A stretch of DNA of 64,000 nucleotides from positions 33,238 to 97,237 of the forward strand of contig JALEPZ010000030.1 of assembly GCA_022767125.1 (NCBI GenBank). The letters are read 5' to 3'. This document shows positions 29,999 to 38,816 of this stretch, piece after piece. Positions within the stretch are counted from its first letter, which is position 1. Every line of letters begins with the position of its first letter. The translations under genes and the position numbers were made by a program. Under the pieces are notes generated by a model, which worked only from the letters and a program-made list of their open reading frames with translations, was not told the origin of the DNA and searched no databases. Origin of the DNA: Phocaeicola plebeius (GTDB lineage: Bacteria; Bacteroidota; Bacteroidia; Bacteroidales; Bacteroidaceae).

Positions 29999-32200
29999 TT
30001 ATTTCCGAAATTTCAAGAAATGCCGTTTCTCCCGCTTGGCAGTATTCTTTTCTGAGGGGCCATAACCATACCCGTAACCATAGCCGTACTTGTAACCATA
30101 CTTATAACCATAACGAGGCAGGATGCGGGTTCCATTCAAGATAAGGCTTAAATGCTTATAACGTCCGGACTGAACGTTGTTCTCCAAGTCCGGTATGTTC
30201 TTACGTTCGAACAGACCGGCACGGATGATGTACAGCGTGCGGTCCACATAGCGTTCAATAATACTGGTATCGGCCATACTGTTGGCTGGAGGACAATCAA
30301 TGAAAATGAAATCGTAGCGTGGACGAACCTCCTGAATCAGCTTGGGCAACTGGTTGGACGACAACAATTCGGTGGGATTGGGAGGAATGATGCCGACGGG
30401 AAGGATATCCAACGTAGGATAGGATATCTGCTTGACCAACAAATGTTCCAAGTTTTCGTCCTGTCCACTCAGATAGCTGCTCAGACCGATTTTTGGACAT
30501 CCCCAGCTATGAGAAGCGGAAGCCCTGCGAAGGTCGCCGTCAATATACAGGACACTACGTCCTTTGATGGCCAATGCAACAGCCAGATTCATGGACACGA
30601 ACGTTTTACCGGCACCTGCCGAATGAGAAGTGAACAGGTAAACGTTCTCGTGGTGAGCACTTCCTTCTGTCATAAATTCCAAATGGCTGCGAATGACACG
30701 GAACGATTCGTTCAGCATATCCTGACTACCATGTTCCACTACCACCTTACGGGGCTCTAAGCGCGCATTCTTGCCGGCACCAAACAGCTTCAGCAGACGT
30801 TGCGAGATGGTTTTCTTTTCCATATTGCAGAACGGGACTTCACCAATGACCGGCAAGCTGGTACGATGCTCCAGGTCGTTCAAGTCGCGGATGGTACTAT
30901 TCAAGTTTTCCTTTACGAAAAGAATCCCCACAGGCAGAAACAGCCCGGCCACCAGGGCCATCATAATCGTCGTGCGGGGCACCGGGGAAGTCGGGGTATT
31001 GCTGCCGTTGGGAATATCGATGAGCTGAATGTTGTTCGAGGCATAGGTCATGTTGATTTCGTTCTCTTCCCGTTTCTGGAGCAAATAGAGGTACAGGCTT
31101 TCCTTCACTTTCTTCTGCCGCTCGATAGCTTCCAGATACTGTGCCTGTCCCGGATTGGCAACAATCTGTTCGGAAGCACGGCCACTGTATCCTTTCTGCG
31201 ACTGAAGCTGGATATCGATGGCTTCAATGTGGTAGGTCAGATTGTTGATGATATTGGAGCGCATATTTGCCAATACCCGTTCCTGATTGTAAATAATAGG
31301 ATTCTGCTCAGAAGTATAGGCCAAATGGGAGTTCAGCGACTGAAGTTCCTGATTGTAGTCGGCTATCTGCGACTCAATCGCCGTATTCTCGATTCCCACG
31401 TTCGATGGCAACAGACGATGCTTGTTGCCATCATCGGTCAGGAGTTCACAGATATACTGAGCCGTTGCCTTCTGGTTGTTCAAACGGAGGATTTCATGGT
31501 TCGACAGATTCTGCTGCTGCAGGTACATGGCCCCCACATCTCTCAAATCGGTAATGGAATGAGTACTTTTATAGGCCGATATGCTGTCGTCCACCGCCCG
31601 CAGTTCTTTTTCGAGCAGACGAAGCCGATCGTCAATGAAATGGGAAGTACTGATCACCACCTGGTTTCTGTCCTCAATCCATTTCTCGTTGTAAACCTGC
31701 ACCAGCGCATACAAGATCTGCTCTGCCTGTTTGGGAGAGGAATCGGTGATTTTCAGATTAATAATCGTTGATTTGTCATCTTGTATCGTCGCCTTGATAC
31801 GTCCCTTGATACCACTCGCTTTCCGCTGCACATCGCGGCCTTCGGCAAGGCCCAACCGCCGTACCACTTCCATCAAAACGTCCAACGATACCAGATGACG
31901 CTGCACGTTGTTGACACTGATGTTCTGCTGCACGATGCCCAGATCATTGAAATTACTGCCACTTGCATTGCCACCGGCATTCTTCCCCAAGCTTTCCTGC
32001 TTCACCATGATAGCCGCCTCACGGGTATAGATCTTGGGAGTGATGGAGAGCTTATAGAGCGCCAACGACACGAAAAGGCTGACAGAAAGGACAAACCAAC
32101 GTTTGTTGTGCCAGCAGATATGGAACAGGTCGACCAAAGAAATGAAATCTTCGGTCTGCTTGCGGACAGGCGGATTGGCAGAAAAGGACGATTCAGACAT
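29999..32200 (-). CDS. Polysaccharide biosynthesis tyrosine autokinase (Wzc-like, fused Wzz + BY-kinase)
   Basis: 733 aa; Wzz N-domain, P-loop SAGAGKTFVSMNLAVALAIKGRSVLYIDGDLRRAS, DFIFIDCPPANSMADT, Tyr-rich C-terminal tail. Confidence 0.95.
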   Translation of the reverse strand: MSESSFSANPPVRKQTEDFISLVDLFHICWHNKRWFVLSVSLFVSLALYKLSITPKIYTREAAIMVKQESLGKNAGGNASGSNFNDLGIVQQNISVNNVQRHLVSLDVLMEVVRRLGLAEGRDVQRKASGIKGRIKATIQDDKSTIINLKITDSSPKQAEQILYALVQVYNEKWIEDRNQVVISTSHFIDDRLRLLEKELRAVDDSISAYKSTHSITDLRDVGAMYLQQQNLSNHEILRLNNQKATAQYICELLTDDGNKHRLLPSNVGIENTAIESQIADYNQELQSLNSHLAYTSEQNPIIYNQERVLANMRSNIINNLTYHIEAIDIQLQSQKGYSGRASEQIVANPGQAQYLEAIERQKKVKESLYLYLLQKREENEINMTYASNNIQLIDIPNGSNTPTSPVPRTTIMMALVAGLFLPVGILFVKENLNSTIRDLNDLEHRTSLPVIGEVPFCNMEKKTISQRLLKLFGAGKNARLEPRKVVVEHGSQDMLNESFRVIRSHLEFMTEGSAHHENVYLFTSHSAGAGKTFVSMNLAVALAIKGRSVLYIDGDLRRASASHSWGCPKIGLSSYLSGQDENLEHLLVKQISYPTLDILPVGIIPPNPTELLSSNQLPKLIQEVRPRYDFIFIDCPPANSMADTSIIERYVDRTLYIIRAGLFERKNIPDLENNVQSGRYKHLSLILNGTRILPRYGYKYGYKYGYGYGYGYGPSEKNTAKREKRHFLKFRK
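30058..30117 (-). repeat. Hexanucleotide-type coding repeat encoding YGYKYGYKYGYGYGYGYG
   Basis: Reiterated (TAY GGN/AAG) codon pairs seen as cata/accata/cccgta/accata on the + strand. Confidence 0.8.
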
Positions 32201-32212
32201 GCTACATAACTA

Positions 32213-33037
32213 TTATCGGACCATCAATGCAGTAATGGTGGTCAGCAGCGACACCACTGAAATCCAGAAGCCGGGGGTACTGAACGCATTTCCGCTGGCA
32301 CTTGAATCACGCATCCGCTTCTTGGTAGGCGATACATAGACCACATCGTTCTGCTGCAGGTAATAAGCGGGCGACTCCAACAAGTCCTTCCGGCTGCAAA
32401 GGTCGACAAAATAGACCTGCTCTTCCCCGTCTACCAGACGACAGACCATCACATTCTCACGCAAGCCGTTGACGGTAAGGTCGCCTGCACTGGCAATGGC
32501 ATCCAACAGTGTGAACCGATCTTGCAACACATCGATGCGTCCGGGACGGTTCACTTCTCCCAGAACATTGACGGTAAGATTAACAAACTCAACGGTTACC
32601 ACCGGGTCACGGACCAATTCGCGCTCCATCAGGCGGCGGGTAATATAGGCTGCCACTTCTGTGCGGGTCTTGCCGATGACAGATAGTTTTCCCAAAACTG
32701 GGAAACGGATATCACCTTGCTCGTCAACGGTGTAGGCCATCAATTGTCCAGAACCGGATTTTTTTCCGGCCTGTGTCATCGGACCGGAAACTGCGCCTAC
32801 AACACTCAAAGAACTGGAAAGGGACAGGGTGAACTGCTCCGACAACATGGGGTCACTGCTGTTGACCACAATATTTAGTTTATCACCGGGTTGAACACGA
32901 ATCAACTGCGCTTCCTGTACGGCCATGTTCCGTATCTCCGCCGCATCCTGAAAGTACGTGAAATTCATCGGGAGCGTACAGGAACTCAGCACGATCAACA
33001 CCGCACACATCCAATAGCGCCACAAACGGTTATCCAT
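32213..33037 (-). CDS. Polysaccharide export lipoprotein (Wza-like, SLBB)
   Basis: 274 aa; lipoprotein VLIVLSSCTLP; LIRVQPGDKLNIVVNSSDPMLSEQF, VNVLGEVNRPGRIDV, YYLQQNDVVYVSP. Confidence 0.94.
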   Translation of the reverse strand: MDNRLWRYWMCAVLIVLSSCTLPMNFTYFQDAAEIRNMAVQEAQLIRVQPGDKLNIVVNSSDPMLSEQFTLSLSSSLSVVGAVSGPMTQAGKKSGSGQLMAYTVDEQGDIRFPVLGKLSVIGKTRTEVAAYITRRLMERELVRDPVVTVEFVNLTVNVLGEVNRPGRIDVLQDRFTLLDAIASAGDLTVNGLRENVMVCRLVDGEEQVYFVDLCSRKDLLESPAYYLQQNDVVYVSPTKKRMRDSSASGNAFSTPGFWISVVSLLTTITALMVR

Positions 33038-33048
33038 GAGACATTTTT

Positions 33049-33561
33049 CTATTTGTTGACAATTTCCAACAAAGAACGATGGATACCCGACACGGCAATG
33101 GCCATCCGTCCGACCGCCACCACCAACTTCCGGTCGCGGCGTATCCGCACCACTCGTCCTTCCATTCCTTCAAACAATCCGGCTCGCACGCGCACTTTAG
33201 GGCGATCGCTGAAACGGGCATAGGGAGCACTTAATAGCTTGATATCGGCTGGATGCACCTTCAGAATACGGATAAAACGTTCCATTTCCTCATCGCTCAC
33301 TTCGGCAGGCCGACCCGTCATCGTGTCCAAAAACGGAGCATTCAGTCCATCCACCGCATTGATCACCTCCTGTAAGCTTCGGTCCGTCTGCAGGAACACA
33401 AGATTGCGGATGGCTACTTCTTCTACCTCCTCCATCTCCGTCCCCTCCTCGTTCAGACGCTCCACATACCCTTTGGGAATGCAATAATTTAGTTTCTCTG
33501 CTCGAAGATTATCCTCCAACCGTTCGGCATTCATTTTTCTCTTGTAAACAATATACCACAT
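33049..33561 (-). CDS. UpxY-family transcription antiterminator (NusG-like)
   Basis: 170 aa from MWYIVYKRKMNAERL; NGN-like domain and KOW-like VRVRAGLFEGMEGRVVRIRRDRKLVVAV; first gene of the polysaccharide operon. The upstream ORF extension looks non-coding. Confidence 0.88.
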   Translation of the reverse strand: MWYIVYKRKMNAERLEDNLRAEKLNYCIPKGYVERLNEEGTEMEEVEEVAIRNLVFLQTDRSLQEVINAVDGLNAPFLDTMTGRPAEVSDEEMERFIRILKVHPADIKLLSAPYARFSDRPKVRVRAGLFEGMEGRVVRIRRDRKLVVAVGRMAIAVSGIHRSLLEIVNK

Positions 33562-33796
33562 ATCTACGTCATTTTCGGGAACAAGACCCACACACTCTAT
33601 CCTCCCCACAGTTCCTACAACCACAGGCCCTGCCCTGAAAACGGGCACACATGAAACAAGACCATGCTTACCAGCGACAATCAATGTTCCATCGAATATT
33701 TTCTGAAACCACCATTTTTCTTTTCATAAATATTCTTTTATTAACTATTGGGAACGCGCACAGCATTCCCCTTCTAGTTAGACTCCTTTTATTGAA

Positions 33797-33828
33797 CAAA
33801 AGTACAATTTATCCTCGACATATGCAAG
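33797..33828 (-). promoter_or_regulatory. Putative promoter of the polysaccharide operon
   Basis: Minus-strand TACTTTTG (33797-33804) with CTTG about 20 nt upstream (33825-33828); leaves a leader of ~230 nt before UpxY. Confidence 0.5.
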
Positions 33829-33966
33829 GGCCAGAGAGAGAAAAAAAAAATGGAATGAATTCAAAATAATAATATAATAAACCCATCAAGTATATATAAG
33901 CCTTCATCAATCAATACTTTATCGCCTTTGCAAAAGTATTTTATAACTAAATAAGATTGTACCTCT

Positions 33967-34353
33967 TCATGGAAAAATCCATTCACTAAGAGCCCTTCCC
34001 GCATAGAGAAAAATGAGACCGACAAACAGACTGCTTACTGTGTATAGAAAACAAGTTCCAAATTGTCCGTTTTGGACGAAATGGGAATTCTCATTAAGAA
34101 AAGTGGAGAACGTGGTAAACCCGCCACACAGACCGACCGTCAGGAACAGTTTCATGGAAGGACCCAGCCAGCCGCCCTGCTCAGAGCAACCACAGAACAG
34201 GCCAATGAAAAAGCATCCGACGACATTGACCAAAAAGGTCCCCAACGGAAACGAGAGCATCGGGAAGAGATTCAGCACCCATTTGGACAGGCAGTAACGA
34301 AGCATACCGCCAAAGCAGCTTCCCAGCCCGACAAACAGAAGATTCTTCAGCAT
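33967..34353 (-). CDS. crcB: Fluoride efflux transporter CrcB/FEX
   Basis: 128 aa; FVGLGSCFGGMLRYCLS, FPLGTFLVNVVGCFFIGLF, TVGLCGGFTTFSTFLNE. Confidence 0.96.
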   Translation of the reverse strand: MLKNLLFVGLGSCFGGMLRYCLSKWVLNLFPMLSFPLGTFLVNVVGCFFIGLFCGCSEQGGWLGPSMKLFLTVGLCGGFTTFSTFLNENSHFVQNGQFGTCFLYTVSSLFVGLIFLYAGRALSEWIFP

Positions 34354-34381
34354 AAATAAAGGAGTATCCTATTATGTAAAA

Positions 34382-34432
34382 GCAGTGGCGAGAAAGCCTT
34401 CCACCATCCAGCAAAAGACCTCTCACCACTGC
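34382..34432 (-). terminator. Terminator or attenuator hairpin between oadB-like gene and crcB
   Basis: Minus strand GCAGTGGTGAGA ... TCTCGCCACTGC (12-bp stem incl. one G-U) followed by TTTT. Confidence 0.65.
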
Positions 34433-34443
34433 ACAAATATTGT

Positions 34444-35679
34444 TTATCCCAAGAATGAAATCAACACGCCGGCAGCTACGGCAGAACCGATAACGCCCGA
34501 AATGTTGCTGGCCATGCAATACTGCAGGACATGATTCTTCGGATCATACTTCAAGGCAATCTCATTCGCCACACGGCTGGCCATCGGCACCGCACTCAAG
34601 CCTGTAGCACCAATCAGCGGATTGATCTTCTTCTTTGTAAAGAGATTGAATACCTTCACAAAGAAGATACCGCCGGTGATGGACAGCGCAAAGGCCAGGA
34701 ATCCGCCGACCACAATACCGATAGTGGTCCAGTTCAGGAAGGCATCGATGGTCATGGTCGCACCGACCGAAATGCCCAGGAAGATGGTAGCGGCATTCAT
34801 AATGCTGTTGGAAGCGGCATCAAACAGGCGTGAGGTGTTGCTGCCGATTTCCTTCACCAGGTTACCGAACATCAGCATACCCACCAAAGGTACGGCAGAA
34901 GGAACAAACAAAGCCACCACCGTGGTCGTGGCAATCGGGAAGATAATCTTCAGGACACGCAGGTTCTTGATTTCCACGTTCGACGGATACTTCTTCTCCT
35001 GCTCCTTCATGTTGATGGACAGTTCCTTCTTGGTACACCACAAACGGGCTACCAACGGAATGATTACCGGTACCAATGCCATGTAGGAATAGGCTGCAAT
35101 GGCAATGGGACCCAACAGATGGGGAGCCAGCTTGATGGTGGTAAAGATGGCAGTCGGACCATCCGCACCACCGATAATGCCCAATGAGGCAGCCTCATTG
35201 GGTGTGAAACCCATCAGGATAGCTACCAGCAGGACGGTAAAGATACCCAGCTGGGCAGCCGCACCGAAGATAGACAGACGAAGGTTTCGCAACATGGGAC
35301 CGAAGTCGGTCAAAGCGCCGACACCCATAAAGATGACAGGAGGCAGGAAACCTGTCTTGATGAGCATGTAGTAGATGAAGTTCATCAGGCCCAGGTCGTG
35401 CGCAATCTCGTGCAACGGCATTTCCCAAATATTCTTCGCCACACCGTTTACCATCACCATGCCATTCTCGTCCGCCTGCACCACACCCATGTCGCCGCCG
35501 GGGAAGTTGGCCAGCAACACCCCAAAGGCAATCGGCACCAGCAGCAAGGGTTCGTACTGCTTCTTGATACCCAAGTAGAGCAGGACAAACGCAATGACAT
35601 ACATGATGATGAACCGCGGATCGGCAGCAATGTTGCTGAACGCGGTCATTTCATATAGTTTTTCTAAAATCTCTTCCAT
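34444..35679 (-). CDS. oadB: Sodium ion-translocating decarboxylase subunit beta (OadB/MmdB/GcdB family)
   Basis: 411 aa; LLYLGIKKQYEPLLLVPIAFGVLLANFPG, GGADGPTAIFTTIKLAPHLLGPIAIAAYSYMALVPVI. Confidence 0.95.
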   Translation of the reverse strand: MEEILEKLYEMTAFSNIAADPRFIIMYVIAFVLLYLGIKKQYEPLLLVPIAFGVLLANFPGGDMGVVQADENGMVMVNGVAKNIWEMPLHEIAHDLGLMNFIYYMLIKTGFLPPVIFMGVGALTDFGPMLRNLRLSIFGAAAQLGIFTVLLVAILMGFTPNEAASLGIIGGADGPTAIFTTIKLAPHLLGPIAIAAYSYMALVPVIIPLVARLWCTKKELSINMKEQEKKYPSNVEIKNLRVLKIIFPIATTTVVALFVPSAVPLVGMLMFGNLVKEIGSNTSRLFDAASNSIMNAATIFLGISVGATMTIDAFLNWTTIGIVVGGFLAFALSITGGIFFVKVFNLFTKKKINPLIGATGLSAVPMASRVANEIALKYDPKNHVLQYCMASNISGVIGSAVAAGVLISFLG

Positions 35680-37538
35680 TATAATATCTTCATTAATACG
35701 TCATCTTCTGATACTGAATCGCCGGAATGATAGCAGATAGCCGTCACTGTACCTGCAAACTCGGCACGTACGGCATTGAAGGTCTTCATGGCTTCTACGT
35801 AGCAAAGCACGTCGCCCTGGTTCACCTTGTCGCCCACCTTCACCGGTGTTTCGTCGGTACCCTTTGTCAGGAAGAACTTGCCTTCCAGCGGTGCAAGGAT
35901 TTCCTTGCCTTCGCCAGCCTGCACGGGAGCGGCCGGAGCGGCAGCGGGAGCAGCACCTGTGGCCGCAGCCAGTTTGGCCGGATTGACATCACCGAAGGCC
36001 ACCGTCACCCGGTACGGCTGTCCGTTGACATCGACGGTCAGCACCTTGGTCGGTTCGTTGGCAACGTGCACTTCTTCCTTCTCTTCACGACGCTTCTTGA
36101 CATCAGCCAGGAAGTCAGCCTTGGCCTTTCCGCTCTTGTACGCCTCGTACTGTTCGGGGTGCATGGCATATTCGAAGAGTTCTTCGTCGTCTTGTCCGGT
36201 TTCCCATTTCTTCTCCCACATCAGCTGGCGGAATTTCTCGAGCTGGTCGGGGAAATTGTCCTGCGGATTGCCGGTGAAGAACTTGCGTCCTTCGCGTTCG
36301 GCCTTTTCAATGATTTCAGGAGCCAACGGGCCCGGCAGCTGGCCGGCTTTGCCAAGAATCATGTCCCAGATATTGTCGGCGATAATGCCCCAGCGTTCCT
36401 TGCCTTTTTCCATCTGGATGACATTCATCATCGCCAGGTTCTTGACATACTGGCTGAACGGAGTCACCAGGCAGGGATAGCCGACACGCGGCCATACGTA
36501 TGCCACTTCGTCGAAGAGCTTAATCAGCAGTTCGTCCTGCGTCATGAACGGCAGATTGCGCTTGGCCTTGTACTTGTTGATGGATTCAAGGTTCGAATCC
36601 AGGTCGGCCATCAGACTGCCCATCATGCCGCCCGGCAGACCCGGACCGATGAGCAGGGAGTTCATCATACGGTTTTTCGGACTGATGTACAATCCGAGGA
36701 AATCGTCCATGAATTCCTGAATCATCGAGCGCACCTTCATGTAGGCAGCCATATTGATTTCTGCCACCTGGAATCCGGCATCCTTCAGCATAGCCTGTAC
36801 GCTGATGACATCGGCATGGCCGGTACCCCACGACAGGGGATCCATACCTACATCCACGTAGTCGCAACCCGCCTTGCAGACTTCCAGGATAGAAGCCATG
36901 TTGAAGCCGGGACCGGCATGAGAATGATACTGGATAGGAATGTTCTTGATTTTCTTGATACCGGCCACCACCTGGCCCAAGAAGACCGGACGGCCGATAC
37001 CGGCCATGTCCTTGATGCAGATTTCATCGCAGCCGGCATCGATCAGCTGCTTGGCGATATTCAGGTAGTATTCCACCGTGTGGATGGGCGAATACGTGAT
37101 GCAGAGGCTGCACTGCGAAATCATGCCGGCCTCGTGGGCATAACCAATGGAAGGGAGGATGTTGCGCACGTCGTTCAGTCCGCAGAACGTACGGGTGATA
37201 TCTGTTCCTTGCGCTTTCTTTACCTTATAAAATAGTTTTCTTACGTCGGCAGGCACCGGGCTCATGCGCAGGCCGTTCAAGGCGCGGTCCAGCATGTGTG
37301 TCTGGATGCCGGCTTCGTGGAAAGGCTTCGTCCACTGACGGACTGCATTGTTCGGGTTCTCGCCGAACAGCAGGTTCACTTGTTCAAAACCTCCGCCGTT
37401 TGTTTCCACTCGGGCAAAACACCCCATTTCGATAATGGCCGGGGCCACCTTAACCAACTGATCCACACGCGGAACATACTTTCCGGCACTCTGCCACATG
37501 TCGCGGAAGACCAGGCTGAATTTTACTTCTCTTTTCAT
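35679..37538 (-). CDS. oadA: Oxaloacetate decarboxylase alpha / carboxyltransferase with C-terminal biotinyl domain
   Basis: 619 aa; ICIKDMAGIGRP, YHSHAGPGFNMASILEV, linker A/P-rich, biotin site CYVEAMKTFNAV. Confidence 0.93.
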   Translation of the reverse strand: MKREVKFSLVFRDMWQSAGKYVPRVDQLVKVAPAIIEMGCFARVETNGGGFEQVNLLFGENPNNAVRQWTKPFHEAGIQTHMLDRALNGLRMSPVPADVRKLFYKVKKAQGTDITRTFCGLNDVRNILPSIGYAHEAGMISQCSLCITYSPIHTVEYYLNIAKQLIDAGCDEICIKDMAGIGRPVFLGQVVAGIKKIKNIPIQYHSHAGPGFNMASILEVCKAGCDYVDVGMDPLSWGTGHADVISVQAMLKDAGFQVAEINMAAYMKVRSMIQEFMDDFLGLYISPKNRMMNSLLIGPGLPGGMMGSLMADLDSNLESINKYKAKRNLPFMTQDELLIKLFDEVAYVWPRVGYPCLVTPFSQYVKNLAMMNVIQMEKGKERWGIIADNIWDMILGKAGQLPGPLAPEIIEKAEREGRKFFTGNPQDNFPDQLEKFRQLMWEKKWETGQDDEELFEYAMHPEQYEAYKSGKAKADFLADVKKRREEKEEVHVANEPTKVLTVDVNGQPYRVTVAFGDVNPAKLAAATGAAPAAAPAAPVQAGEGKEILAPLEGKFFLTKGTDETPVKVGDKVNQGDVLCYVEAMKTFNAVRAEFAGTVTAICYHSGDSVSEDDVLMKIL

Positions 37539-37572
37539 TTGTGCAAGTAAATGTTTCTTTAATCTATAAGCA

Positions 37573-37827
37573 TCATAATTTTTCTATCTTTATCACTTGG
37601 CCCTTACCGGCAGTAAGGATGTCCACAGCCGCCTTGATGGCATCCATCGCTGCGGCATTGGCCGACGAAGAGGCAACTGCCACCGGCTTCTTGGGGGCTT
37701 CTTCGGGAGCAATCTTGTTGACCAGCTTAATCAGCAAGGTGCTTCCCCAAATGACAATGAGTAGAATGATGAAGACGGTACACATACCGATGACCATCAG
37801 CATTAATCCTAATCCAATGTTTTCCAT
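37573..37827 (-). CDS. oadG: OadG family (sodium pump decarboxylase gamma) protein
   Basis: 84 aa, one N-terminal TM, A/P-rich tail, immediately upstream of alpha subunit. Confidence 0.85.
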   Translation of the reverse strand: MENIGLGLMLMVIGMCTVFIILLIVIWGSTLLIKLVNKIAPEEAPKKPVAVASSSANAAAMDAIKAAVDILTAGKGQVIKIEKL

Positions 37828-37894
37828 ACCTTAAACTATCTATTTAATTATTATATACTCGAACCTCGCAAATCCTACTCCACGAAGAACGGCG

Positions 37895-37902
37895 CAAAAG
37901 TA
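37895..37902 (-). promoter_or_regulatory. -7 element (TACTTTTG) for oadG-oadA-oadB
   Basis: Minus-strand TACTTTTG about 70 nt upstream of oadG start. Confidence 0.55.
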
Positions 37903-38044
37903 CGGAAAAGCCAGTGAATCGTTGCACAATTTCTCTTAAATATTCAAAACGAGACAAAACAGCCATGGTGCCACTCTGTTTGAAAACCAGAAGAAACCGT
38001 CCGAAAGTTTCGTGACAACTATCGATGTTTTCCTGCTGCATGGC

Positions 38045-38063
38045 TTTCACATCGGATGTGAAA
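38045..38063. promoter_or_regulatory. 19-bp palindrome TTTCACATC-G-GATGTGAAA in oadG/HAD divergent intergenic region
   Basis: 9-bp perfect arms around a single G. Confidence 0.6.
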
Positions 38064-38093
38064 AGGTTTTCTACGGATGCGTCCTTGTGTCGT

Positions 38094-38115
38094 TACGAAT
38101 TAATTCGTACTTTTG
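38094..38115 (+). promoter_or_regulatory. 16-bp palindrome TACGAATTAATTCGTA overlapping -7 box TACTTTTG of the HAD gene
   Basis: Palindrome 38094-38109; TACTTTTG 38108-38115; CTTG 20 nt upstream (38084-38087). Confidence 0.6.
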
Positions 38116-38144
38116 TCCCTGAAACATTTCAAGCGATTAGCAAG

Positions 38145-38810
38145 ATGAAGAAACTGATCATTTTTGACTTGGACGGTACCCTTCTGGATACCATCGCCGA
38201 TCTGGCAGCTGCCACCAACCATGCCTTACAATGCTGCGGCTGGCCAGTCCACCCTACTGAAGCCTACCGCTATTTTGTCGGCAACGGCATCGACAAGTTG
38301 TTTGAGCGGGCCCTGCCCGAAAACGAACGTTCAACGGAAAACATTCGGAAAATGCGTTCGCTTTTCCTACCTTATTATACTATCCACAATGCTGACTTGA
38401 GCCGTCCGTACCCCGGCATCCCCGAACTGCTGTCCTCCCTGCAGCAGCAGGGAGCCCTGTTGGCGGTTGCCTCCAACAAATACCAGGAAGCTACCCAAAA
38501 ACTCATCGGCCAGTTCTTTCCTTCCATTTGTTTTACCGCCGTATTCGGCCAACGAGAAGGCGTGCCGACCAAGCCGGACCCGTCTGTGGTCTTCGAAATC
38601 ATGAATCGAGCAGGGGCTACCCCCGAAGAAACCATTTATATCGGTGATTCATCGGTGGACATGCAGACCGGACACAACGCCGGCGTGACCACCGTCGGAG
38701 TGAGCTGGGGATTCCGCCCCCGCACTGAGCTGGAAGCATACGAACCCCATTTCATTGCCGACACCACCGGCGAATTGTCCGACTGGCTGCATCACACCCA
38801 CCGGATGTGA
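38145..38810 (+). CDS. HAD family hydrolase, phosphoglycolate phosphatase-like
   Basis: Start placed at MKKLIIFDLDGTLLDTIADL; ASNKYQEATQKLI, IYIGDSSVDMQTGHNAGVTTVGVSWGFR. Confidence 0.92.
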   Translation: MKKLIIFDLDGTLLDTIADLAAATNHALQCCGWPVHPTEAYRYFVGNGIDKLFERALPENERSTENIRKMRSLFLPYYTIHNADLSRPYPGIPELLSSLQQQGALLAVASNKYQEATQKLIGQFFPSICFTAVFGQREGVPTKPDPSVVFEIMNRAGATPEETIYIGDSSVDMQTGHNAGVTTVGVSWGFRPRTELEAYEPHFIADTTGELSDWLHHTHRM

Positions 38811-38816
38811 TGCAGC
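38786..38816. terminator. Perfect hairpin spanning both stop codons of convergent overlapping genes
   Basis: GCTGCATCACA-CCCACCGGA-TGTGATGCAGC; contains TGA of the HAD gene (38808-38810) and TGA of the patatin gene (38792-38794 complement); no U-tract. Confidence 0.6.

Noticed and set aside
33690-33966. Possible invertible (phase-variable) promoter upstream of the UpxY operon
   Set aside because: Only a short 8-bp inverted repeat AATACTTT/AAAGTATT (33913-33920 / 33933-33940) was seen; no long inverted repeats bracketing the promoter and no invertase gene in the window.
34354-34443. Fluoride riboswitch upstream of crcB
   Set aside because: No recognisable crcB-motif core (for example the CUGAUG segment and pseudoknot partners); the sequence is better explained as a simple hairpin terminator.
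35727-37235. 502-aa ORF antisense to oadA
   Set aside because: Shadow ORF; oadA is supported by strong catalytic and biotin motifs.
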